Origin: Nemania diffusa
Lineage: Eukaryota > Ascomycota > Sordariomycetes > Xylariales > Xylariaceae
Length of the DNA stretch: 64,000 nt
Direction of reading: 5' to 3'
Assembly: GCA_038501195.1 (NCBI GenBank)
Contig: JBBPUQ010000001.1
Span: 2,108,001-2,172,000 of the forward strand
Of the stretch, positions 22,674 to 34,000 are shown piece after piece. Both the position numbers and the translations under genes were made by a program. The notes beneath the pieces are model-generated. The model ran no database searches. It was not told the origin of the DNA and saw only the letters and a program-made list of their open reading frames with translations. Every line of letters starts with the position of its first letter. Position 1 is the stretch's first letter.

Positions 22674-25600
22674 CAGTCAAATAAACGGCTTTTGACGTGT
22701 TTTATTTTGATTAATAGCAAAAAAAGGCTTGTTTGACTAATTTGCCTAAATCTATTAATTGGATTGATTAAGTTATTTAAACAAATAATTTAAATAATTG
22801 TTTAAATAAAACTAAAACTTTAAATTTTGTTTATTGCTGCTTATAAACTTTTTAAATTATTTTTTAGTTAGTATTAAAAGTATTAAATAGCTTTTAAAAT
22901 ATTTATATTTATAAATAAGCGTTATAAAATTATTGTAAATTTATATTAACTAAATATTTTTTTATACTTAGTTAATATTGCTAATATAAACAATATATTA
23001 ATAACAAATTAACTAAATATAAAAAATTATTTTTAGTAAAATTTTTACTATAGTAAAAAGTTTTTATTATTTTTTATATAGTTTATATAATTTATTTTTA
23101 AATAATAATTTAATTTATTTTTATTAAACAATAAGTTATTATTTAAATTAAAACTATTATAAACTTTAGTTAACAATTTTTTAATAACAAATATAAAAAT
23201 AAATAAAATAACAACAGTAATTTTAAAAGCAATAATATTAATATAATAGTTTTTTTAATAAGTTTTAATTTATTAATAAACTTTTTTAGCTTTTATAAAA
23301 TTTTTTTTTCAAAAGTTTTTTAATTATATATTTAAATAAAAAACAACAACTATTTAATAAATAAACATTTTTTTAAACAATGTTTTATATTTTTATAGCT
23401 TTTTATAAATTTGTTTAAAACTAGCATAAATTTTATTAATATTAATAATATTTAAAATATATATATTAATTTAATAATTTATAAAAAAGCAATATTATTT
23501 TTATATACAAAAAAATAATATAACTTTTAAACTTTATTAAATAAAAATAAATTACTAATATAAAAAGTATTAGTTAAATATATAAAGCTATATAAATAAA
23601 AACTATTAAAAATATAAAAGTAAATAAAAAAATAAGTTTTTTAGTTTAAACTTTTTTTTTTTAATTAATAAAAAACAAATTAAACAAATATATAAATAAT
23701 TTTTAAAATTTTTAAAAAAAGCTATAATATTAAACAAATTAATTTTATTGTTTTTATATTATAAAATAAACTAAATAAAAAAGTTTAAAATATTATTAAT
23801 TTTATAATAAATTTTTTAATTTTTTGTTTTAAAACTATAAAAAAAAAAATATATTTGTTAAAATTAAAATTGTTATATAAAAAAATATATAAAATATTAA
23901 AAAAATTTTTAAAAATAACAAAATTATAAATTTTAATTAAAAAGAAATTTTAATAAGTTTAGTTTTTTATTTTAATTATAAAACTTTAATAAAAAATATA
24001 TTTAATATTTATAAAATTATTAGTAAATTTAAATATATTTAAATTTATAATAATAATATTATTATTATTATTAATAAAATTGTTAATTTTATTAAATAAT
24101 ATTAATTTAATGTTTATAAATCGTTTAATTTTATTACAAAAAATATTATAGCATTAAAAGTTAGCTTTAATTTATATATTAAATAAATAGCTTTTTTTAA
24201 CTGTAAAAAAAGCAATAAATTTAAAAAATTTATTATTATATTTGTTAAAAATAATAAATTATATAATAATATTAATAACATAGCTTTAATAGCAAATTTT
24301 ATACTGTTATACAATAGTTTTAACTTTTTTTTTTTATAAATTATAAAAAAAATCAAAATTAAATAAAAAACACTATAAAAAAACTACTAAAGTTTTATTA
24401 TTAATTTAAACATTATTAAAAATAAAAAATTCTAGTTTAAATTACAAATTATATTAATTAATAATTTTATAAATATAAAATTTAATATTTTTATTAAAAT
24501 ATAAGTTAATAATATATTTAAAATTTAAAAATTTAATATATAGTTTTTAATATTAGTTAATATAGTAAGCAATAATATTAACAATAGTTTTTTTAAAAAA
24601 TAACTTTTAAAAATTAAAAAATAAATAAACTTTAAATTTAATAAAAAATATTTTAGCTATAATAGCTTTATAAACTAATTTAAAAAAAGCATAAATTTAA
24701 CAAATAATAATAAAACAGTTTATTATTAGCTTTAATAATAATTTAAAATTTAAAAATTTAATAATTTTAAAAAATTTATAGCAATTAAATAAACTAAATA
24801 ATATATTAAATATAATATAAAATTTAATTATTAGCTGTTTTTATTTATTATTATTTAATTTAATAATATATAATAATATAGCTATAGCTTAAAATTATTA
24901 AAAAACAATAGTAGTAAAAAGTAATAAATTAATAAATTAATATAAATTAATATTATATTTTTTAAAAAAATAATATTTTATTAAATTTATAGTTTTTGCA
25001 CTATATATTTTAGTATAATTGTTATTATTACAAATATAATATAACTAAACTTTTTTTTTTTTAGTTAAAATAACTAAATTACTAAAAATAATAAAAATAA
25101 AATATATACTATATTTAAAAATAAATAAAAATATATAAAAAATAAACTAATAATAAAATATATAGTTTTTATTATTAATTTTTATATAAAAAAAGTTTTA
25201 TTAAATTAAATTAGTAATTAACTTAAAAGTTTAAGCAATAATTTAGTTACAAATAAACTGCTTTTAAAAACTTAAAAAACTTTTAATTTAAAAAAAAATA
25301 TTACATAGTATTTTAATTTATAAATTATATTTTATTATTAATTAAATTTTTAGTTTTAATATATATATATAAAGCAATATTATTTATTTATAAATAATAA
25401 TATTTTATACTTTAAAAAAATACTATTAAAAGCTATATAATAATATTGTTACTAATATATTACTTAATTAAATTACTAAAAATAATTTAATAATAATAAA
25501 ATTAGTTTTAAAAAAAAAAAAAAACTAAAAAACTTATTTTTATAAATTTTAAAATATATTAATTTAAAATATTTTGTTTTTTTAATAATAACTATAGTAT

Positions 25601-26586
25601 TTATAATAATAAAAATAAAAAATGTAATAAAAAAAAAAATAAAATAAAAAAAAAAAAAAACAAAAAAATAATATTAGTTAAAATAAATTAATAAATTAAT
25701 AAATTTATTAAAATTTATATAAAATTAATATAAATTAATAGCTAAAAATGTATTAATTTTAAATAAATTAATTATTTAATAAAAATTATAAAATAAATAA
25801 TATTTTTAATAAAAAAAAACAAATATATAAAAGTTATAAAAATAAATAACTAAAAAGTTAAAAATTATAAAAGTTATTTATTAATTTATTTATTAATTAA
25901 AATTAATTTAATAAAAAAACCTATATAAAAAATAAATAGTTATTAAACTAAAAATGTACTAAATTTAAATATTTTGCTTTTATAGTTTAAATTATATTAT
26001 ATATAGCATTAAAAACAAAAAAAAGCAAAAAAAAGTTATAAAATATTAAAAAAAGTACTAAAAAAATTTGATTTATTTTTAGCTATATTACTTACAAAAA
26101 AAGCAGCACTATTACAAAAATAGTATAACTAAATAGCTTTAGTTATACTAAATATAAATTTAATAATAAATTAATATTATATTTAAAGCATATAGTATTA
26201 TAAATAATTAAAAATTAAAAATTATTAAAATTATTTAGCAAAAAAAAAAGTAATTAATTTAAAAGCTATAATTAAATTAATACTAATTAAATAAACTAAA
26301 TTAATAAATAAATAAATTAATAAAAAAAAAATTTTATTAATTAATTAATATAAGTTTTAAAACAAACTGCTATTTAACTACTTAAGTAAAAAAGTATTAT
26401 ATTTATTATATAGCTTTATTTTAATCAAAAAAAAACAAAAAAAATATTTAAAAAAATAAAAAAATTAATTAAAAGTAATTAACAAATAACAAGTCAAATA
26501 AAAAATTATTACTTTACTTACAATTAATTTTAAACCGATTATTTTGACTAGATTAGGTCAATTAATTAACAATCAGTCAAAGTATT

Positions 26587-26608
26587 ACTTTACCTGTAGG
26601 TAGCGCTG
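26587..26608 (-). repeat. right terminal inverted repeat of hAT-like element
   Basis: Reverse complement begins CAGCGCTACC and ends GGTAAAGT, pairing with 22652-22673. A second ATTACTTTAC-like copy lies just inside it near 26509-26520, giving a subterminal repeat. Confidence 0.88.
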
Positions 26609-26616
26609 GGCGTATT
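26609..26616. repeat. right 8-bp target-site duplication GGCGTATT
   Basis: Exact copy of 22644-22651, directly abutting the right terminus. Confidence 0.88.
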
Positions 26617-27231
26617 AGTTATAACAAATAAGGGGCAGGCATCAATGAGGTGTTTTGAGTAAAGGGGCGGTAGATCTCATCTTCGAAAGCTGATGTGTTG
26701 TGCTTACTCTCGACGCTGTATCTTCCCATCATCAGCAAGTCACAGATAGGCTGCTAGTAAGTGAGTATCCTTGGATGACTTGAAATCTGGTCTGGAAATT
26801 TTATTTTTAAGGACAAGCGCCAATAGCAATCTCATGTCAATGATAGTGCAACGACCCTGCTATGTCGCACCGAGTAGTATAGTAGGTTCGCAATGAGTTG
26901 ATTTTCCTAATGATAAGGATTAAGCTTATAACAAAGATTTCTGCGCAATGACGAATTACTGAGTCGTTAGGAGGGGTTTCCCATATAATTTCAAGATGTA
27001 GCTATATACTTAGATTGAATAATGAATTAAGGAAAGATTAAAGAATTGGATAAGAAAGTCTTTCAGGCTATATAGTGTTTTCTTCGTTCACTCAGGTGCC
27101 TTTGCTCGACCCTTCGAGTCTTTTGAGTCTCCTGAGCCGTAGCTCGCCTAGCAACCGTGGTGTCGGAGCTAGGCAGCATTTCATATCGGCTTACAGCTCT
27201 GATTCGCAGACGCCGAACTCACTGTAATTTG

Positions 27232-27567
27232 TATCGTACACGTACTTTGACGACAACGAGCTGCAGAACACCACGGTGGCCAACCACGGCTTCAGAGGAC
27301 TCAAAGACGATCCGTGAGTGAAGCTATTTCGAAAATATGTGATTAGCAAGAGGGTACTAACATCAGGGTTAGTACGTTCGGAAGATCTTATAACTAACCT
27401 TACCAAGGCTGGAAAGTGAATCCGGCGCCGAAGGCCACCGCAGCGCAGCGTCCCGCATTCGTTGCAAGCGCGACGTATCTAAAGCGACTCTTGGTGCAGG
27501 AGGTTATGGTCGCAACGGTAACTTCGCCCGCTAACGGCACCAATATTCAAGAATCAGGGAAGTCCTA
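27232..27567 (+). pseudogene. unidentified decayed gene fragment
   Basis: Protein-like segments follow one another in different frames: YFDDNELQNTTVANHGFRG, then LVRSEDLITNLTKAGK, then VNPAPKATAAQRPAFVASAT and YLKRLLVQEVMVATVTSP, ending near a TAA. A possible intron (GTGAGTG donor near 27313, TACTAAC branch, CAG acceptor) lies between the first two, but frame is not kept there nor after AGK. The base composition is higher in G+C than its surroundings. I do not recognise the family. It reads as a fragment of a once-coding gene with frameshifts, 0.6 kb from the transposon. Confidence 0.4.
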
Positions 27568-27812
27568 AACCAGGTCGTACTCGGCGCCAATTGTGTCCAG
27601 GTCTTCGTGATGCAGATCGACGTGGCTAGGACCAGGGTTGTGTTAATATAAGCTATACATACTAGTGATCATGGAGCCCAGACCTTAGCACTGAGTAGCC
27701 GTCATTGTAATTGTTTCTCCTCCTCATCCTCTTCCCCTATCCTCTTCTTGCCCTTACATTGTTGTTCTAGACACGTATGACTATCGGTGCCTGTGTGTCT
27801 GTCTTTAAGGTG

Positions 27813-30354
27813 CTAGTAGAACTTAAACTCATCACTGAGCTGTACTACGCTCAAAGAAGTCACCACACTAATCTCTTCCTCGCCTACGGAAGAAGCACCC
27901 GCTGTTGATCTACGCTGTGGCGGGCTGGTAGAGCGACTAAGATCATTCTCCGGGGTCGGCGCGGCGTAGAAGAGAAGGTACGCTGGTGGCAGTTTTACTG
28001 GACTCGGAACCTTGACACTAGGGACGACATTTCTGGGGCTATGGGGATGTGAAATTGGGAATCTTGGGCACTGTTCAGGATACCCCTGGGATTCCTCGTG
28101 GTGTGGTATCAAAGTACTATCTATTTCAGGAGACGGCTGCACAGGCATTGTCAAAGGAGGTGATGTCTGTGGTCGGTGGAATACTGTTGGACCTGGGGAA
28201 ATAGGGGGTGACGCAGGCTGCTTTTCCGTTACTATCTCGAACTTAGGCATGGTGGTGCAATCTTTTAGTCTGGATACTAGCTGATGCACCATCGGCTTTA
28301 GGGAACTCCATATCTTTATTAGAGCGCGGTTGACTCGCAAAGATTCGAGATGCTTGGTGCGCTGGCGCAGCAAGTTCTGCACGTACCGCTGCTTAGCCCG
28401 CTGAGATTCGGTGTCGGGATCTAATGAGGAGAAAGTTTCGCGTACTTGGCTAAGCAAGTTTGCACACGAATCCCAGAATTCATCAAGTAGGACGGTCTGA
28501 ATCGAGACCCCAAAAACCTTCGCAAGCTCTTCGCCGTGAGCGAAGTTGTTGTACAGTAACCAATTGGGTAGGTTGTCGAGCAGCATTATGGTAGAATCGA
28601 TGGACTCAACAGATGCTAGGAAGAGGTCAGGAGTCTCGAAATTGAGCTCATGGTGCAACTTTGGGACCACTCCGCGGAATGCCTGAATAATATCAGCGCA
28701 GAGCTTGTTGTCGACTGGTTGAATCCGTAAATTAGAAAAGAGGGTTGGTAGCGAGTTGGTGGGCTCTCTCTGGCTCTGCTCAAAGCTCGCCAGCGACTCA
28801 CGGAGCTTATCTGCCTGGAATAGGGTTGGGTCGGATGATATCAAAATTGTTGTACTCGAAGATTTGTTCCGATGCAACTGGTGTTCAAGATCCGGGGCCG
28901 GCCGCGTGTGTCGCCAGTACAGCCGGAGTCGCTCAAGTATTTCCTGTATCGAAGCCCATTGATCCGGCCCCTTTGTTTTCCTCCTTTTCCTGGAATGGGT
29001 TGCTGGTTGATCCCTGAAGTTAAGTATGGGGTTGGGTTCCTGTCGCTGGAGTGGATGCACGGGTACTGGGATCACAGGTGTCGAAAGGTCCCCTCTGTAG
29101 GCAGGCAGTGTTGAGCTCCAAGATCTATATAACGGAGACATCTTGGCCGAATTCTTGTGTTGTCTCGACCTGCGTCGATAAATAGACTCCTTCAGTAACC
29201 GCGGTATGCGCATGTCGATAAGGATGTCTAGGGCGTGATCTAGTTCGTCTAGTTGCTGGTTGACGACGCGTGCAAGTTCTACAGCCGAAACCATTGTGCT
29301 TTCGCTAGTGGTAGATGAGGCATCATCACGACTTTGGTTATGGCCTTGAGCTTCTTTGCCTTTTTGTATATAGTCGTTCAGTTTGCTGCTTTCTCGTTGC
29401 AGGCGGTCACTCATACTAAGCTTGTCCACCTGATATTCTACTACTATTGCGTAGAACAGACTAGATTAGTAGCTGTTTTATGTTTATGCTGCCAATTTTA
29501 CGCTACTTACAATCACTACACTTTTCTCCAATACTCAACAGTATTGTTTTGATCGCCTGCTCTCCTGCAGTGTCTGCTGTCGACGTGCCACTGAGCAAGC
29601 CCTGCAAATCGCCCTCATTGAATTCGTACTTCCACTGCAAGAGTCGTATTGCCATGTTTACGACACGATCCTGTTGAGCTACCCACTCCTTAGCGCAATA
29701 AATACCCCGGTCTGCCACCGCCGGGGGCGAGTTCGAGCTTGCTGTACACACGATACCCGACATGTTGAGGTCGTCGAGCGTACGCTGCCTGTCTAGGTTA
29801 TGGATACCCGTAGTATTATTACGGTCGCTTGGTGACCTAAACCGGGATGCTTTAAACGGGCTCTGCTCTTGCTTCGCGAAAGCGGCCATGAAGCGAATAA
29901 TGGCGTCATGTAGGTTTATGAACGTTTCAGCACCGCGAGAAGGTAAGTGGTTGGTGCGTGGCGGGAAGCGTGTGATTCGAACCAACCCTCCTCGGTCAGT
30001 TGGGTGGGGATCTGGAACGAGGTGGTTGTCGGATGGCCAGTGACGGCATTCTCGACCATCATGCTTATGACAACTTGCGTTATCTTCCGAGAGCGATATC
30101 TTGCTCTGAACCAATCTCCTTTTCGGGTCGTCGGAGAGAGTATTATCGGCTGCCTCTGCCTCGATTCCTATGGCGATATCAATGCGATCATCATCGCGGG
30201 CCGTTCTAGTCTCACTAGTTGAGTGGTCTACTAGTGGTTTGTGAGGCTCTTGTACAATTATCCTAGAACCTACGTCGTCTTGGCTATCAATAAAATCGTC
30301 GCTATCAAACTCAAACTTTCTTTTCTGCCGATGAGGCACGAATTTGGTGACCAT
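27813..30354 (-). CDS. hypothetical protein, 824 aa
   Basis: No family recognised. ATG 30354 opens exon 1 (30354-29511), starting MVTKFVPHRQKRKFEFDSDD with a basic patch then an acidic run. A 67-nt intron (29510-29444, GTAAGT donor, AATAG acceptor) joins to exon 2 (29443-27813) in phase, giving LVEYQVDKLSMSDRLQ. Predicted helical stretches include ETFINLHDAIIRFMAAFAK and VELARVVNQQLDELDHALDI. The C-terminal third is Pro/Ser-rich and probably disordered. A 40-codon upstream ORF ends 1 nt before the start codon (separate entry). Its 3' end faces the transposon side, and it shares orientation with the ankyrin gene upstream. Likely lineage-restricted. Confidence 0.65.
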
Positions 30355-30355
30355 T

Positions 30356-30478
30356 TTAGCGGCTAGGACTACTACGACGGATGAATTTCCGGGTGGGTAT
30401 CAGTTCTAGTTGCTCAAGAATATCGCGCTTTCGCAAGACTTGGAGCGTTCTGATTTGGTCGCGTAATTGGCCAGACAT
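30356..30478 (-). promoter_or_regulatory. upstream ORF abutting the 30354 start codon
   Basis: ATG 30478 opens 40 codons (MSGQLRDQIRTLQVLRKRDI...) ending in TAA at 30358-30356, one nucleotide before the ATG of the 824-aa protein (TAA-A-ATG). The encoded peptide is helical and well composed. It could be a regulatory upstream ORF allowing reinitiation, or the true N-terminus joined to the main frame by a missed intron or sequence error. Confidence 0.5.
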
Positions 30479-31041
30479 GGATAGGAGTCGGTCTGAAATG
30501 TTGGCAGCACACCCTAAATAATACATGTCATTATTCAGATTTATCTACCCCCCTCCCCCCGCCCCCCGTCCTGGGGCTGTAGGCAAGGCTATTGGCGGAA
30601 AGAGGCCACGAGGCGCTCAGAAGGTCTCAGAAGGACCCATGTCTCGGGTACAGAGGCGCTCATCACGGGTTGGTCATCGAGATCGGTCTACCTCGTTTAT
30701 TAATATCTCCGCTGGGCAACCCTTTTCCAGAATGGAGTTCCTTGTACATTTGCTGAATTGGTTAACCCAAATACACTTTCGACAACCTGCCTTAGATAAT
30801 GTAGCGGCATCACCTGATAGAGATGCGAAAACTTAGCCATCGCATATATCATAGGACTTTCGAATAGTAAATTCATGTATTTCATGCCAGAGTCGTACTT
30901 GGCGATCTAATCAGATTTAATCAGTCTCCCTTGTCCACAGTATCATATTTATAGCCACAATCTATGAGACTAGCTTCAGCTAGTGCAACCTACTCGAAGG
31001 AAATAAGAAAATTCCTATCTATAGTCCCTCGATAATCTTGC
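30479..31041. other. intergenic, no gene seen
   Basis: This 563-bp gap lies downstream of the ankyrin gene and upstream of the hypothetical gene. It has a C-rich stretch near 30547-30574. No coding structure recognised. Confidence 0.5.
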
Positions 31042-34000
31042 CTACTTTGACGTTCGCAAGTCTCTGGCCTTCGGGATCGCATCCTCATCTGGCCAAGCTC
31101 CCCACCTCATAGCGTTGTATTTGATGGAAACGAAATCATACTCGTTAAAATCCTTAGGGGCCTCTTCCTCGGCATCATCCTCGCCGGTCGTTGTTTTCTT
31201 CGTGTAATACCGCTGCCATGAGTAGCTCTCTCCCAAGCGTCTAGCGACATCGTTGGCTTCATTGAGGCTCACGAGTCGTCGCTTCCCTTCTGACTTCTCA
31301 AGGTGTTCTTGGACTACGTCCCAAGTGGCGTCTTGACGAGATTTCCAGGGCGGCGTGTCGGATACGAATAACTCCGGGCTCTTCTCGACGAGCCTTTTGA
31401 CGAAATGCTTGTTGGCGTCCACCTCAACTGGGTCGAGTCCCTCTACTTTAGAATTGGTAAAGATGTCGTAAGCGATTTCGCCTGGTGTACGGCCAACGGT
31501 ATTCTCGCGATACAGAAGCCTCGGATTCTGCTCAAGGAGGATTTTGGATTGCTGAGGCAGGGATAGTACCACAGCTGTATGAAGGGCCGTATCACCAGTT
31601 CCGTTTAGTATCTCTAGCTCCTCACCTTTAGAGAACTCAAGAAGGAGGCTGAGAAGCTTGGCGTTGTCGGTTTTCTCGGCATCTAGAACTCGCCGACCAC
31701 CACGGCCTGAGTGATCCCAGGAATAAGAGAACTCGTTGGCGGCTTTCAGCCAGAAATGGAGAGGAGTGTTGCCACCGTTTGAAAGATTATTTCGCTGTCG
31801 AAACATATGTGTCCTTAAATCAGTATCGAACAGTTCTAGCATCTGTCGGAGTTTATCGACCTTAGGCCTGTTTGTAACACATGCGTGGATGATGTTATTG
31901 AACTCCTTGTCTTTGACTGATTGATCGGCCCCAGCTTCAATAAGCGTTTTAGCGAACTGTACCCTTCCTAGTAGACATGCCAAGTATAGAGGGGTATGTC
32001 CTAGGTCTGATTTGGCTTCAAACGACGACGGGCAGACCTTGATCAGGTATTCGAGAAGCTTATTAGTAGTATCTCCAAGAGGGCCTATTACAGCACAGTG
32101 AATGACAAGATCATCTAGAAAATGTCAGTAACGTGGATTTAACTCGTAGAAAGTAACTCACTTTGAAGACAGAGCCACTTTGTAATGGCTCGATCAAATC
32201 CGCCGGGAGACTCATTGAGGTGTTTCAGTCGCGGATCTTCCCTAGCGACCTTGGATGTACCGAACTCTCGGTAGTGCCTCATCGGTGTATCTCCCAAGAA
32301 CCATTCAACAGATTCGAGCGAGCCACTAAAAGCAGCTGTAAGCAAAGGCGGAGGAGCGTTGGTGCCCGGATGTTTGATCACAAGATTGCGGCCGGCCTTG
32401 GCCCAGTCAGCCCTCTTTCTACCGTAGACAGTTAGACCTTGGTAGTAGCGAGGCTTAACTTTCATCTCCGTTCCAGTTTTCTTCACGAGCTCTTCTACTG
32501 GGATACCTGCGCCGACCCGTCCGATTATCTCAGCGAGCATAGTGGTACGGCCCATCCGAATCGCATGCTCGAACTCGACTTGTGGGAACGCATAAAATTT
32601 GTTGGGCTCGTCGTCATCGCCCTCCGGGTTGTTGCTAGCGAAACGCGTGTACATATCTAGGAGAAAGGTGAACCGATTACCGTCGTTCTGGGTCATCGCA
32701 AATGTGAGGAGATTCTGAGTGCCAAATCTGGTGTCCTCGGCTTTCTCGCCATTCAGCACGAATGTGGGAGCGAACCAGCTGATTACATTCGAAGGCAGCA
32801 CGTTGCTTTTCACCTGCATGGAAACTTGACCAATGTTGTCAATGGTGAACCGGTCATTGATGATCTCTTTGTAGATCTCAAATTCGCTAACACGCTCGTC
32901 TTCGCAAGATTCCTCATCATCTTCTGGCTTAGCCATTTTGAAGCGTGCCTTTTCCTCTTCTGTTGGTGACCATTGGGCTTGCACGATCTCAAGAATCGCC
33001 CTAGCTGTATCAAAGTGTCCCTTGAGAAACGCAAGCGAGAAAGGATTGTTGTCAGCCAAATCTGATACCGCTATTTTCAAGGGCGGCTCTTTCTCGTCGG
33101 GGCCCCAGGGTGCCAATGTAAGAGACTTGATTTTTTCGAGGTCGCCAGCCCAGGCTGCTTCGAAGCTGAATCAGGTTAGCACCATGATTCCAAAACTATT
33201 CCGGTTGGTGAGCAGACAAAATGGCATTACTTACAGTTGTAGATATGCATCACGCCTATCGGAGGTCAGGTCCTTCATACCCTTGAAGTCGAGTAGCGAA
33301 CTATAGTTATCCTCGGAGGTGTTTTTAGGGATGATGTCCTGGGGTTCTGGCATGGCCTCGATGTTAGGGTATAACTCTTTGAATGTCTTAGCACCCTTAT
33401 CTAAGAGAGCCTTCTCAACTATCTCGAGCTGCAAGATGGTATCCTGTATAGCCTCCTTCTTTTCAGCAAGGCCTGCTAAGGAAGCAACTCTTTCTTCTTC
33501 TTTCTTGAGGTCCTCTAAGCTCCTCTTGTAGCCTTCTATTTTCTCATCGAAACGAGCAGAAACGAGCCAATGTTGACTGTAACATAAAATTAGTAATTTT
33601 TATTTGAAGCACGGATTTGTAAACGGTTCGAGAGGGTAGAAAGCTTGAAGAAAGGTCATCATAACCTTGAAATAACAGAAGCAAAAAAAAAGAAAAGTTC
33701 TCAGATTACTTACTACGTGCCCTCTGTAAATCGAGAAAGAAACTCCTTAGTTCCACGTGGCTCTTTAATAGCAGTCTCAGAAGTGCTATGCCCAAAGACG
33801 GATCTAGACGTGTTGCGCTCTCCATTATACTTGCGCAATTCGGTCGCGAGCTGTCGCACGACATCTAGGGCAGTCTCGCCACGTTTATGACGCAACCACT
33901 GATGGTGGACCACACTCCAGCTTGCTCTGGTAAGTGGGCTGGGGTCAACTCCTCTCTCAAGAAGATCTAATGCCATCACCGGCTGTGGGGATCGAATGGC

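Larger units (their letters stand above)
22652..26608. mobile_element. hAT-like DNA transposon, A+T-saturated (RIP-like)
   Basis: A 3,957-bp element bounded by 22-bp inverted termini (22652-22673 and 26587-26608, one C/T mismatch) and flanked by perfect 8-bp direct repeats. The terminus starts CAGCG, fitting the hAT consensus YARNG, and hAT elements make 8-bp duplications. Both ends carry repeated subterminal TTTGAC/GTCAAA motifs, a likely old transposase-binding array. Between about 22,690 and 26,540 the sequence is almost only A and T. Stops fill every frame, so no transposase can be read. The A+T bias stops within about 100 bp of each terminus while flanking DNA is ordinary, so mutation was confined to the repeat, as in RIP. 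Length suits an autonomous hAT. Superfamily is inferred from ends alone. Confidence 0.85.

Noticed and set aside
24114..24356. Open frame of 80 codons inside the A+T block
   Set aside because: It is a by-product of A/T-only sequence (Ile, Leu, Lys, Asn, Phe runs), with no motif.
29947..30043. GATTCGAACC-like sequence suggesting a tRNA T-arm
   Set aside because: It lies within the coding sequence of the 824-aa gene and no cloverleaf with matching D and anticodon arms is seen.
30747..30836. Possible coding region in the 30.5-30.8 kb ORF
   Set aside because: Pro-rich run comes from a C-homopolymer stretch and the rest shows no conserved pattern.
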